DNA from: UBA9655 sp963704475
GTDB taxonomy: Bacteria > Pseudomonadota > Alphaproteobacteria > UBA9655
Length of the DNA: 64,000 nt
Assembly: GCA_963704475.1 (NCBI GenBank)
Contig: OY969900.1
Span: 434,001 to 498,000 of the forward strand
Direction of reading: 5' to 3'
Shown one piece after another: positions 28,018-36,852 of the stretch; position 1 is the stretch's first letter; the number at the start of each line of letters is the position of its first letter. The position numbers were made by a program, and so were the translations under genes. The notes under the pieces were generated by a model. The model ran no database searches, was not told the DNA's origin, and saw only the letters and a list, made by a program, of their open reading frames with translations.

Positions 28018-30706
28018 ACCCCCTCATATCTATCTTGTCGATGGCTCTGGCTATATTTTCCGGGCCTTCCATGCGCTGCCGCCCTTGACGCGGCCGGATG
28101 GGGTGCCGGTGGGGGCCGTCTTGGGCTTTACCAACATGTTAATCAAACTATTAAGAGAGCAAAGTCCTGATTACTTGGTCGTTGTGTTTGATGCAGCGAG
28201 GGAGAATTTTCGTAATAAAATTTATCCGGCCTATAAAGCAAATCGCGAAGCAACGCCCCCTGAGCTCATTCCTCAGTTTTCTTTGATTCGTCAGGCCTGT
28301 GAGGCTTTTGATGTCCCGTATATCGAAAAAGAAGGTTATGAAGCTGATGATTTGATTGCAACCTACGCTCATTCTCAGGCGGGGGAGGTGACCATTGTCT
28401 CCTCTGATAAAGACTTGATGCAGCTTGTTGGGGGATCAGTACGGATGCTGGATCCTATGAAAAATCGTCTGATTGGGGTTGATGAAGTTATTGAAAAATT
28501 CGGTGTATCCCCAGCGCAAGTTGTGGATGTGCAAGCCCTTGCGGGGGATGCGTCTGATAATGTTCCGGGCGTTCCGGGCATTGGCATTAAAACCGCAGCG
28601 GAGCTGATTCAAACCTATGGCACACTTGAAAATCTTTTAGCGCACGCGAGCGAGATCAAACAAAATAAGCGGCGTGAGACTCTTCTGACCCATTCGGAGA
28701 ATGCCTTGCTCTCAAAGCGGTTGGTCTCCCTTGATGATAAGGTGCAGATGGATGAAACGCTGGAGTCTTTTGCTGTTAAGCCCTTTCGTCTTGAGAAAGC
28801 CCTCGCCTTTTTAAAAGAACAGTCCTTTAATGCCCTGATTCATCGTCTTGAAAAGGAAAATCCTGCCGCCTCTCACGAGACAACGTCCTATGAACTGATA
28901 CAAGATCTTCCCAGCTTAAGGGCGTGGATCCAGCAGATTCAGAATCTTGGTTATGTTGCGGTTGATACGGAGACGACCTCCCTCGATGCTATGGAGGCAG
29001 AGCTTGTTGGGATCTCCCTCAGTACGGCTCCTTTAAAGGCTTGCTATATTCCCTTGGGCCATAAGGGAGAGGAGCGGGATCTTCTCAATGCAGGGACAAC
29101 ACCCCAGCAAATTCCTTTAAAGGAGGTCTTGGCACTGTTGAAACCAATTTTGGAAAATCCAGCCATTTTAAAGATTGGGCAGAATATTAAGTATGATGCA
29201 TTAGTCCTCAAAAAATATGGCCTCGATATAACGCCCTTAGATGACACCATGGTTATGTCTTACGTTCTTGAAGGAACACAACATGGACATGGGCTTGATG
29301 AACTTGCGAAGCTGCATTTTGACCACACGACAATCACCTACCAAGAGGTGGTGGGGTCGGGGCGGGCCCAAGTCCTTTTTGATAAGGTTCCTCTCGAAAA
29401 GGCGCGCGATTATGCGGCGGAAGATGCCGATATTACCTTTCGACTTCATGCTCTTTTAAAACCCCGTCTTTTAAAAGAACAGCAGTGTACGGTGTATGAA
29501 ACCTTAGAGCGCCCTCTTATTCCTGTTCTCGTTGAGATGGAGCAACGGGGAATCAAGGTAGATCCTCTTGTGTTAAAAAAATTGAGTGGAGAGTTTGAAA
29601 AACGCTTGAGCGAGATTGAAGCCCATGTTCATCAAGAAGCGGGCCAGTCGTTTAATGTGGGTTCCCCCAAACAGTTGGGAGAGATTCTCTTTGACAAACT
29701 CAAGCTGCCCGGTGGCAAAAAAGGCAAGACTGGGGCATATGGGACATCTGTCGATGTGCTGGAAAGCCTTTCCGAGCAAGGGTTTGCCATTGCCGATACT
29801 TTGATGGAATGGCGTCAGCTTTCAAAGCTGAAAAGTACTTATACGGATGCGTTGCCCCACCAAATCAATCCCAAAACAGACCGCGTTCATACTTCATATG
29901 CGATGGCGGTGACATCAACGGGACGGCTGGCCTCTTCGAATCCTAACCTACAAAACATTCCAACTCGAACGGAGGAGGGGAGAAAGATTCGTTCTGCCTT
30001 CTTGGCAAGTCCAGGGATGAAACTCTTGTCCGCCGATTATTCTCAAATCGAGTTGCGCCTTCTGGCCCATATGGCCGACCTTCCTGAACTCCGGCAAGCT
30101 TTTTGGGACGGGAAAGATATCCATGCCCAAACAGCGTCTCATGTTTTCAGTGTTCCTCTTGAAGAGGTAACACCTGAGCTTAGGCACCGGGCAAAAGCCA
30201 TTAACTTTGGGATTATCTATGGCATTAGCCCTTTTGGCCTTGCTCGTCAGTTGGGGATTAGCAAAGAAAGTGCGGCCACCCACATCCAAACCTATTTTAA
30301 GCTTTATCCAGGAATTCAAGCGTATATGGAGCGGATGAAAACGGATGCGCGCGAGCGTGGGTACGTTACAACCCTTCTGGGGCGTCGCTGTTTTATCACA
30401 GGTATTCAATCCCGTGATCCCCATATGCGGGCGTTTGCAGAGCGCCAAGCGATCAATGCCCCTCTTCAGGGAGGGAATGCTGATATTATTAAAAAAGCTA
30501 TGATTAAGCTCGATCGTCTCTTTAAAGAAACCCACCTCAACGCCCACATGTTGCTTCAAGTTCATGACGAATTGATTTTTGAGATTGCAACGGAAGATAT
30601 TGAAAGGGCTCAAGCGTTGATTGTGAAGACAATGCAGTCCATTGTGTCGCTCTCAGTCCCCCTAGTCGTGGAGCCCCATGTGGGCATGAACTGGGCAGAG
30701 GTTTAG
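28007..30706 (+). CDS. polA: DNA polymerase I
   Basis: 899 residues with all three domains. The 5' nuclease is at about 1-290 (YLVDGSGYIFRAFHALPP, EADDLIATYA, GDASDNVPGV). The 3'-5' exonuclease, about 300-490, has the proofreading acids VDTETTSLDA, NIKYDALVL and YAAEDAD. The polymerase has motif A LSADYSQIELRLL, motif B RAKAINFGIIYG and motif C LQVHDELIFE. No key residue is missing. The first codons overlap the end of vapC. Confidence 0.98.
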   Translation: MSSKPPHIYLVDGSGYIFRAFHALPPLTRPDGVPVGAVLGFTNMLIKLLREQSPDYLVVVFDAARENFRNKIYPAYKANREATPPELIPQFSLIRQACEAFDVPYIEKEGYEADDLIATYAHSQAGEVTIVSSDKDLMQLVGGSVRMLDPMKNRLIGVDEVIEKFGVSPAQVVDVQALAGDASDNVPGVPGIGIKTAAELIQTYGTLENLLAHASEIKQNKRRETLLTHSENALLSKRLVSLDDKVQMDETLESFAVKPFRLEKALAFLKEQSFNALIHRLEKENPAASHETTSYELIQDLPSLRAWIQQIQNLGYVAVDTETTSLDAMEAELVGISLSTAPLKACYIPLGHKGEERDLLNAGTTPQQIPLKEVLALLKPILENPAILKIGQNIKYDALVLKKYGLDITPLDDTMVMSYVLEGTQHGHGLDELAKLHFDHTTITYQEVVGSGRAQVLFDKVPLEKARDYAAEDADITFRLHALLKPRLLKEQQCTVYETLERPLIPVLVEMEQRGIKVDPLVLKKLSGEFEKRLSEIEAHVHQEAGQSFNVGSPKQLGEILFDKLKLPGGKKGKTGAYGTSVDVLESLSEQGFAIADTLMEWRQLSKLKSTYTDALPHQINPKTDRVHTSYAMAVTSTGRLASSNPNLQNIPTRTEEGRKIRSAFLASPGMKLLSADYSQIELRLLAHMADLPELRQAFWDGKDIHAQTASHVFSVPLEEVTPELRHRAKAINFGIIYGISPFGLARQLGISKESAATHIQTYFKLYPGIQAYMERMKTDARERGYVTTLLGRRCFITGIQSRDPHMRAFAERQAINAPLQGGNADIIKKAMIKLDRLFKETHLNAHMLLQVHDELIFEIATEDIERAQALIVKTMQSIVSLSVPLVVEPHVGMNWAEV

Positions 30707-30928
30707 AGGAGGGCTTTCATGGCGCCTCAAATGCCATTTTGCATTACGTAATGGCATATATCAGATCAAGCTGAAGATATTGTTCAGCTTTCCCGAAAAT
30801 CGGCCCCCACTGCGCGTTCTCTGTGAACTGGGATAGCAGTTGTTTTTGTTGTTGTTTTTACTATTGCAAAAAAAAATTAAACATATCTATTCTTACAAAA
30901 TAATACATTTAACAGTAGAGCGTTTATT

Positions 30929-31303
30929 ATGAAAAAAATCATCAGTTTGATGCTAGCCTGCCTTCTGTCCATAACATCTTTTTCTTTCGCCATTAAGGCG
31001 GAGGAGGATGATGCCGCTACATACGCTTCCTCCTCTCGTGCTTCACCACAATAAGAGACAGAAGAGATGGCGAGGCAGCGCGCAGCTCTTGCTGAAAAAA
31101 TTGAGGGTGACAGATCTCCAGCGGCGCAAGAAGCTTTTGCTAACGCTAAACGCGCAGCTCTTGATGACAAGTTCGAGAGAACTTCGCCCCCTACTAAAAC
31201 AGCTATTAAACCAACCTTCCAAGGCCCCCTCCAAGGACTCGGAGGTAACATCGGATATGATATGGCCATCCAAATCATCGATGGTGAAACACCCCCCGAG
31301 TGA
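30929..31303 (+). pseudogene. Small secreted protein gene with an in-frame stop
   Basis: The frame starts at ATG 30929 with a signal peptide (LMLACLLSITSFSFA), meets TAA at 31052-31054, then continues in the same frame for 83 more codons (RQRAALAEKIEG ... IDGETPPE) to 31303. Removing the stop gives one 124-residue chain, so this is probably a nonsense mutation rather than two genes. The downstream part is Ala/Lys-rich and resembles no family I know. Confidence 0.6.
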
Positions 31304-31443
31304 TTTCTAAGGAGAGCCCCCTTACGGCAAACACTAAAGACATCTGAACGTAGAGAAGAGTTTAAAGAAGTAGTCTGGCTTGCTTTGCTGTTTTCTACGT
31401 ATGCTTACCTTAAGGGCAGTCTGAGCTTTTAAAAGGATAAAAC

Positions 31444-31644
31444 TATATTCATCGTACTTGAAAGTACCGATTTGATCCGTGTCATCCCAGACTTACACAT
31501 CCTTTATTTTCGAAGAAAATATTAGGATGTGTTGATCTGGGATCCATAAGCAAACGTTCTTATCTTAACCCCTGGATTCCTGCATACGCTGAGGATGACA
31601 CCGGTGGGAACCCCAAATCGGGTTCTTCAAGTACGATGAGTATA
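31444..31644. repeat. Nested palindromic element before fic remnant
   Basis: Outer arms TATATTCATCGTACTTGAA and TTCAAGTACGATGAGTATA are inverted, with the further pairing block CCGATTTG and CAAATCGG. Inside, TGTCATCCCAG...AGGATGACA (31480-31600) is a second palindrome with CACATCCTTTATTTTC and TAGGATGTG. Nothing coding is seen between 31304 and 31782. Confidence 0.65.
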
Positions 31645-31782
31645 TCTTACGAAACCAGGCTAAGTTTAAAGCCGTTGTCCGTAACTATTTTACATGATAT
31701 ACTGATAATATAAGCAGAATTCACAATTGAAAAATGTTTTTCATGAACGCTAAAAAATATAACATAATTTCACGCGATGTAA

Positions 31783-32307
31783 CTAATTTTCAGGGAAGAC
31801 TCCTTCCGGAATCAAATGGAGGGATTACTAAAGGCATACTATCGGCTAAAAGAAGGGCCGCTTGATCCAGTTCTTTACGCCACCCTTATCGCCTTTGGAT
31901 TTGTCTTTATTCACCCATTTGCAGATGGAGATGGCCGTTTGCACCGCTATCTCATTCATCATATTCTTGCAGAAAGTGGGTTCGCACCTTCTGGGATCGT
32001 CTTTCCCGTCTCAACGGTTATTTTAGAGCGTATCGATGCCTATAGAAAAGTGCTTGAAGCCTACTCTCGTCCTTGGCTTGACTTTATAGAATGGCGCGCT
32101 ACATCAGACGGAAATGTTGACGTTTTGAATGATACAAAGGATCTGTATCGCTATTTCGATGCAACTCTTCAAGCAGAATTTCTCTATGAGTGCGTATGGA
32201 AAACCATTGATACAATTCTTCCCGAGGAAATCAGCTATTTATACCACTTATCAATCAAGTGGCAGACAAAACTGAGTTGCTTCGTCGCCTTCGGCTCCTC
32301 GCAATGA
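31783..32307 (+). pseudogene. Truncated Fic-family gene
   Basis: Encodes only the C-terminal Fic half: GPLDPVLYATLIAFGF, the Fic motif HPFADGDGRLHRYLIHH and the following RYFDATLQAEFLYECV. Family members have about 180 more N-terminal residues. An in-frame TAA lies at 31780-31782 and the first ATG is at 31816. The Fic motif Asn is Asp here (GDGR for GNGR). The 3' end runs into the MITE at 32241, which supplies the last residues (YHLSIKWQTKLS) and the stop. This is a decayed adenylylation gene. Confidence 0.75.
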
Positions 32308-32377
32308 CGCCAATTTCCGTCATTGCGAGCGAAGCGAAGCAATCCAGAATATCCACCTATTGAATGCGAAATAGTAT
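32241..32377. mobile_element. MITE-like element, copy 2
   Basis: Nearly identical to the 27005 copy, differing at a few bases (for example GTATGAC instead of GGTATCA at the right end). It interrupts the end of the fic frame. Confidence 0.7.
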
Positions 32378-32422
32378 GACAGTAGAAAACAATTTTTTAG
32401 CTAAATTTGCAGGGAGAAGCCA

Positions 32423-32584
32423 ATGAAAGAAAGACGAATGAAGGTTCAAGAAATACACCCCCAATTGAGCAAGCGGGCAAAGGCACACCTTTTAAACGTA
32501 AATCTTTCAAGCTGTTATGTGAGGCCAAAAGCAATATCAGAAGACGCTTGTCAGAAACACCTTAAGCCAACATCATCAAGATAA
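32423..32584 (+). CDS. Short ORF of unknown status
   Basis: 53 codons from ATG 32423, preceded by GGGAGAAG 4 nt upstream. The product is basic (MKERRMKVQEIHPQLSKRAK). I see no homology. It lies in a decayed region beside the fic remnant, so it may not be expressed or may be derived from it. Confidence 0.25.
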   Translation: MKERRMKVQEIHPQLSKRAKAHLLNVNLSSCYVRPKAISEDACQKHLKPTSSR

Positions 32585-32824
32585 GCTAAAGCACCTCTCA
32601 ATGAGAGTCATCAAGAGGAATTGGTCGAATTAGCCTGATTTACCGCTCATTTCTCACGACTCCCCCTCAAAAGAGCGACAACCCTTTGCGTCCTCTTTGA
32701 AAACAACACTGGCTTAAATTTTTTAGAAGAAGCTTCTGAAATAATACTTGTCTTTTTGATCAAACAAAAGTATATTTTTTATTGTAGAGAACGATGTATT
32801 TTGGATGCAGAGGTTACCCTCCTC

Positions 32825-35380
32825 ATGAGAATAAGATTTGGAACACAATTCATCGGTTGGTTGCTTATTGCCTCTATCCTTATGAGTGATTTTGCCTATG
32901 CGATGCATGATGAGTACCCTCCCGCTGGGAATTTTGCAGGTGTAACGAGATCGTCTGGGAGAGAGGATCCTACTGGAGTTTCTGATTCCACTGAAGCAGG
33001 GTGTGTTGCTGATTTCAATGACCAAAGTAGAACTAACCCATCCCCACCCCCCGCTATTTCTGATACTGCCACTCACCCCCCTTCACACCCGAGTGACGAA
33101 CCAGATTCCGGTAAGTTTGCAGCTGCAGCTTTAGGCGCATCTTCTGGAAATACGTCACAACAAAATGCTACAGAAGACTTTGCTAAAAAAGGCAAGGAAT
33201 CGTTATCACAATCCCGGAGTTCTGACGAATCCGATTTTGACGAATCCGATCCAAAAAACAAAAAACAAAACTGGGGACAGTGGTTCAGATCTAAAAAATT
33301 ATCTAAAATACTATTTCCAGCAGTAGTTTTAGCTATTTTTTTCTTGTTTTATTCTGCAGACTTGTACTTCCGCGCCCCACATGCTGCTGACCCTATTGCA
33401 GTTGCCAGACGCACGGGCGGTTCCCTTAGTAAAGGTAGCTCGACTCTAGCTAAAGAATCCTTACTAGAAAACCCATCGTCGTCTGATGGAAGGTATGCGG
33501 ACCCATTGGCCCAAGGCCTTCCTGGCACTGATTTAGGGAATATGTTGGGTACTAAGAGTTTTCAAACACAGCTTTGGGGCGTAGTAGAACACCCTGAGTC
33601 TTGTTCAAGTCAAGTAAGCACCCTGCTTGGTACCGTGGATGCCGCCGTCGCGAATACTGATTCTGCTTCAGCATTATGTGTGTTTCAAGCAGAAGGGGAA
33701 GGGATGCCGTGGAGTGGAGTTTGCTCTCGTTCCGGTGATGTGTCTTTTTCCCAAAGTGGGAGCTGCAGTGGAGCGAAAGGTGATACCACAGGTACCATAG
33801 ATATAGGTCTATTAAGCAGCATAAGGCACCCTTTCGCTGTCGTTATTCAGACAGACCGTAGATCGGTAACAGTGACACCCATTCTTAGTTCAACAGAGGT
33901 GACACCATCTCTTTCAGAGACTGTAGAGCTAACACGAGAGAGGGATGTCTCTCTTTCAGAGACTGGAGAGGTGACACCAGATAAGGAAGTCTCTCTTTCA
34001 GCAGAGACAAAGACTATAGAGCTGACACGAGAGAGGGATGTCTCTCTTTCAGCAGAGACAAAGACTGTAGAGCTAACACGAGAGAGGGATGTCTCTCTTT
34101 CAGCAGAGACAAAGACTGTAGTGCTGACACCAATAAAGTGGGTTCCTACTGTGCCAACAAAATATAATACGTCAACATCCTATTTCTGGGAAGTAGTAAG
34201 AGCCAATGGTACAGAAGGGAGTCCTTCATCAAGATGTGACGGTACGGTACAAGCTATTAATGGCAGTCTTTACGCTTTTGGAGGTACTAGCACTCTTCCT
34301 GATGCGACTAGTGTTGACAACAACGTCTGGATATTCAATGGATCTGCATGGTCAATTTTTACAGTTTCCGGAACAAAACCTAGTGCTCGTTGTTGCTTTG
34401 GATCTACCACGAATAACTCAAAATTATATATATTTGGTGGGGTCCCCGGCGGTAATGATCTGTGGGAACTCGATATTGAATCAAGAGAGTGGACACAACT
34501 AACACCAACAGGAGCAGTTGGCTCTCCTTCTGAACGCTATGGAGCAGGCAGCGGTATATTTGAAAATAAATTATATATTTTTGGTGGTCGCGACATATCT
34601 GGCAACACTATTTTTAGTGATATATGGGAATACAATCCATCTGGTTGGATCAATAAAACACCTGCTGTTTTTCCTACACGATGGTATTCTTCAGTGATAA
34701 ATTTTAACAATACTATAGGTATATTTGGGGGAACGACCGATCTTTTTGTAAATTTTACAAATGATTTATTAAATTTCAATGGATTAAATTTGAATGTGAT
34801 GTCCCCTGATACAGCGGCACCGTCATCACCAGAAAGACGGGCTGGAGCTGCAATGGGTTCGATTGGACAAGAAGAAATTGTTATTTTTGGTGGGTATGAT
34901 AGTGTTGGATACAATGACTTATGGATATTCGATATTGCACAATCAATATGGACAAAAGTAATTCAAAATGGGATCATCCCTACTGCAAGATACTTCGGTT
35001 CAATGTTAGCGAATATTGATGATTATTTGTATCTTGCCGATGGATATGATGGTTCGACAACACTGAATGACTTATCGCGATTACGGAAGATATTGATAGG
35101 TTTATATAATATTACTGTTTCACCAAACCTTATTTTTGCCAATGAGCCTTTCAATCTTTCTTGGAGAGTAAATACAACGAGAGGGTCTGATACACACACG
35201 GCTTTCATTGATTTTAATGGTACAACAAAATTAATACAGAATGTATCCAATACGCTTGGGTGGACTATGCTGACAGCGCCAGGGGGGGTGGGTAATTCCT
35301 CGATTATCTTGCGAGTGAGCGATGACCTTGATCCTAATGCAACGACCAATGCAACCATACCATTCACACAGACACCATAG
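32825..35380 (+). CDS. Kelch-repeat protein with signal peptide and transmembrane segment
   Basis: 851 residues. After a signal peptide (IGWLLIASILMSDFAYA) and a Ser/Pro-rich stretch comes a basic segment and one transmembrane helix (LFPAVVLAIFFLFYSADLYF, about residues 160-180). A cysteine-containing region leads to 17-residue tandem repeats with the unit ELTRERDVSLSAETKTV (residues about 350-437). Then five or six kelch blades (for example LYIFGGVPGGNDLWELD, LYIFGGRDISGN, VIFGGYDSVGYNDLW) form a propeller, followed by an Ig-like end. ATG 32825 has GAGG upstream; a longer frame opens at 32756. Kelch domains bind proteins, so a host-facing role is inferred. Confidence 0.85.
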   Translation: MRIRFGTQFIGWLLIASILMSDFAYAMHDEYPPAGNFAGVTRSSGREDPTGVSDSTEAGCVADFNDQSRTNPSPPPAISDTATHPPSHPSDEPDSGKFAAAALGASSGNTSQQNATEDFAKKGKESLSQSRSSDESDFDESDPKNKKQNWGQWFRSKKLSKILFPAVVLAIFFLFYSADLYFRAPHAADPIAVARRTGGSLSKGSSTLAKESLLENPSSSDGRYADPLAQGLPGTDLGNMLGTKSFQTQLWGVVEHPESCSSQVSTLLGTVDAAVANTDSASALCVFQAEGEGMPWSGVCSRSGDVSFSQSGSCSGAKGDTTGTIDIGLLSSIRHPFAVVIQTDRRSVTVTPILSSTEVTPSLSETVELTRERDVSLSETGEVTPDKEVSLSAETKTIELTRERDVSLSAETKTVELTRERDVSLSAETKTVVLTPIKWVPTVPTKYNTSTSYFWEVVRANGTEGSPSSRCDGTVQAINGSLYAFGGTSTLPDATSVDNNVWIFNGSAWSIFTVSGTKPSARCCFGSTTNNSKLYIFGGVPGGNDLWELDIESREWTQLTPTGAVGSPSERYGAGSGIFENKLYIFGGRDISGNTIFSDIWEYNPSGWINKTPAVFPTRWYSSVINFNNTIGIFGGTTDLFVNFTNDLLNFNGLNLNVMSPDTAAPSSPERRAGAAMGSIGQEEIVIFGGYDSVGYNDLWIFDIAQSIWTKVIQNGIIPTARYFGSMLANIDDYLYLADGYDGSTTLNDLSRLRKILIGLYNITVSPNLIFANEPFNLSWRVNTTRGSDTHTAFIDFNGTTKLIQNVSNTLGWTMLTAPGGVGNSSIILRVSDDLDPNATTNATIPFTQTP

Positions 35381-35506
35381 ATATATATTTCCAATGGTTT
35401 GGTCATCCAGAAAAAGTGCTTTGGCAATCATTGGATGTGTCCATCCATCATCTAAGACTGCTGCATAAATCCCCCCAAATTCTTCTAATTTTTCTAGCAA
35501 AAGCAT
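35378..35506 (-). pseudogene. IS630-type transposase fragment
   Basis: Minus-strand codons give LEKLEEFGGIYAAVLDDGW then HPMIAKALFLDDQTIGNIYL, which resembles the DNA-binding start of IS630 transposases. No catalytic domain follows. It begins exactly at the kelch gene's stop codon, so the kelch 3' end may have been set by this insertion. Confidence 0.55.
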
Positions 35507-35620
35507 GGTAGAATTGTTATAGTTTTCTCCAGTGCTGCAAAAAATGAGTTGACGCACGTTGATGACAATATGATGTGATGAGTTAGCCTTCTCAGAATGA
35601 AGTGCTGGATAGCTGGGGGA

Positions 35621-36112
35621 TTACGTTTTAAGGCCGATATAGATATCTACGGTGACGTTTTGGGGGTCTTTGGCTCTTTCATCGTATACTTCAAAGTCTG
35701 TGGCGTAGCGTCTCTGTCCTCCTAGAGTTTCAGGGGGCATTTTCCAAATTTCTTGCCAAGCATTGATCACCACAGTTGGCATAGGACCTGCTGGAGGGGT
35801 CAATTTGACATAGGTTTGAAGGGGGATGATGTGGGTATCTAATTCTTTAGGACTATCCTTAAAGGTGCTTACCTCTTCCCCAATATAGAAGGTGTATTCT
35901 CCTGTGTAGTCGCTTTCATATTCGCTATACGCACAAAAGGTGGTGCCAGGATTTTTGCGGTGAGGGATTTTTTCTGCTAAGTGCTGCTGAAAATACCGTT
36001 GGACACAGGGTGAAATCTTAGCTTTCAACGGGTCGCATTCCCTTTTATTACTTGTACGTACTTTTATGCCAACTAACTTTATCTCTGGGAGATCTATGTG
36101 TGTTTTTTTCAT
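35621..36112 (-). CDS. GyrI-like effector-binding domain protein
   Basis: 163 residues resembling stand-alone GyrI/AraC-effector-binding domains: YTFYIGEEVSTF, PAGPMPTVVINAWQEIW and ATDFEVYDERAKDPQNV, ending VDIYIGLKT. Such proteins bind small hydrophobic or cationic molecules. Its start overlaps the chpT stop by 4 bp, suggesting coupled expression, but no functional link between them is known to me. Confidence 0.85.
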   Translation of the reverse strand: MKKTHIDLPEIKLVGIKVRTSNKRECDPLKAKISPCVQRYFQQHLAEKIPHRKNPGTTFCAYSEYESDYTGEYTFYIGEEVSTFKDSPKELDTHIIPLQTYVKLTPPAGPMPTVVINAWQEIWKMPPETLGGQRRYATDFEVYDERAKDPQNVTVDIYIGLKT

Positions 36113-36747
36113 TGTTGAATCTTGAGCGTCAACGTGAGGGTTGTAGGAGAAGAAGTTTGATGCACGGTAAGAGTTCCTTTGTTCTTGTCAATAAGATGTC
36201 GTATTAAATAACAAGGAGCTACTCGAGGGGTTAGTCCTTGATCTGTGGAGGTTCCTTCAAGAATATCAATGGTTCCCTCGTGAAGGATAAGAGGATCTGC
36301 TTTCAGCAAGAAAATAAGGCCTGATGCGTCAGGAAGACTGGAAACCTGAAGTTCTCCTCCCCGAGGAGCGCATTCATTCATCCAGAGGACTGAATTGAGG
36401 AAGAGGCGCCCCCATCCTTTGAGCGCTACGGTTTCAATAGAATCTTGCCATTGAAAGCTGAGTTTGCTGTGTATAAAATAATTATCGACAATTGCTTTGA
36501 TTTCTGCCTGAGAAAGAGAATCCCCCCCTCGTCCAAAAGCAGCTCTAAAAAAACTTGCTAGAGCAGAGGCAGTTTGAGTGCTTCGGGAAATTAGATTCAA
36601 AATTTCTTTGGATTCTGTATGGTGGCTTGACGGCATTTCTGATAAGAGTTCAAGGCCTGTTTGAATAGCCCCAATCGGGGTGATGATATCATGACAAAGA
36701 CGAGAGGTTAAAAGTTCTGCTAAGCGAAGAGAAGGGGGAGGGTTCAT
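36109..36747 (-). CDS. chpT: Histidine phosphotransferase ChpT
   Basis: Relays phosphate from CckA to CtrA and CpdR in the alphaproteobacterial cell-cycle pathway. The 212-residue chain has the dimerisation/phosphorylation helix with LLTSRLCHDIITPIGAIQTG (the His in CHD is the phosphate acceptor) and the FFRAAFG element. The C-terminal half is a degenerate ATPase-like domain. ATG 36747 is favoured because GAGAAG stands about 11 nt upstream; an ATG at 36771 is the alternative. The upstream neighbour is the RND pair, divergent. Confidence 0.9.
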   Translation of the reverse strand: MNPPPSLRLAELLTSRLCHDIITPIGAIQTGLELLSEMPSSHHTESKEILNLISRSTQTASALASFFRAAFGRGGDSLSQAEIKAIVDNYFIHSKLSFQWQDSIETVALKGWGRLFLNSVLWMNECAPRGGELQVSSLPDASGLIFLLKADPLILHEGTIDILEGTSTDQGLTPRVAPCYLIRHLIDKNKGTLTVHQTSSPTTLTLTLKIQQ

Positions 36748-36852
36748 GTTAGTGCTTCTCAAAAAATTCATATACTGTTAACACTCTGTCAGATAAGATA
36801 AAAAGAGGAAAGGTTTTTATTAAAAATTTTTATAGAGTGAGAAAAGAATAAA

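Noticed and set aside
33880..34135. Repeats in the kelch gene as a mobile element
   Set aside because: The 51-bp units stay in frame and encode ELTRERDVSLSAETKTV; it is an internal coding repeat.
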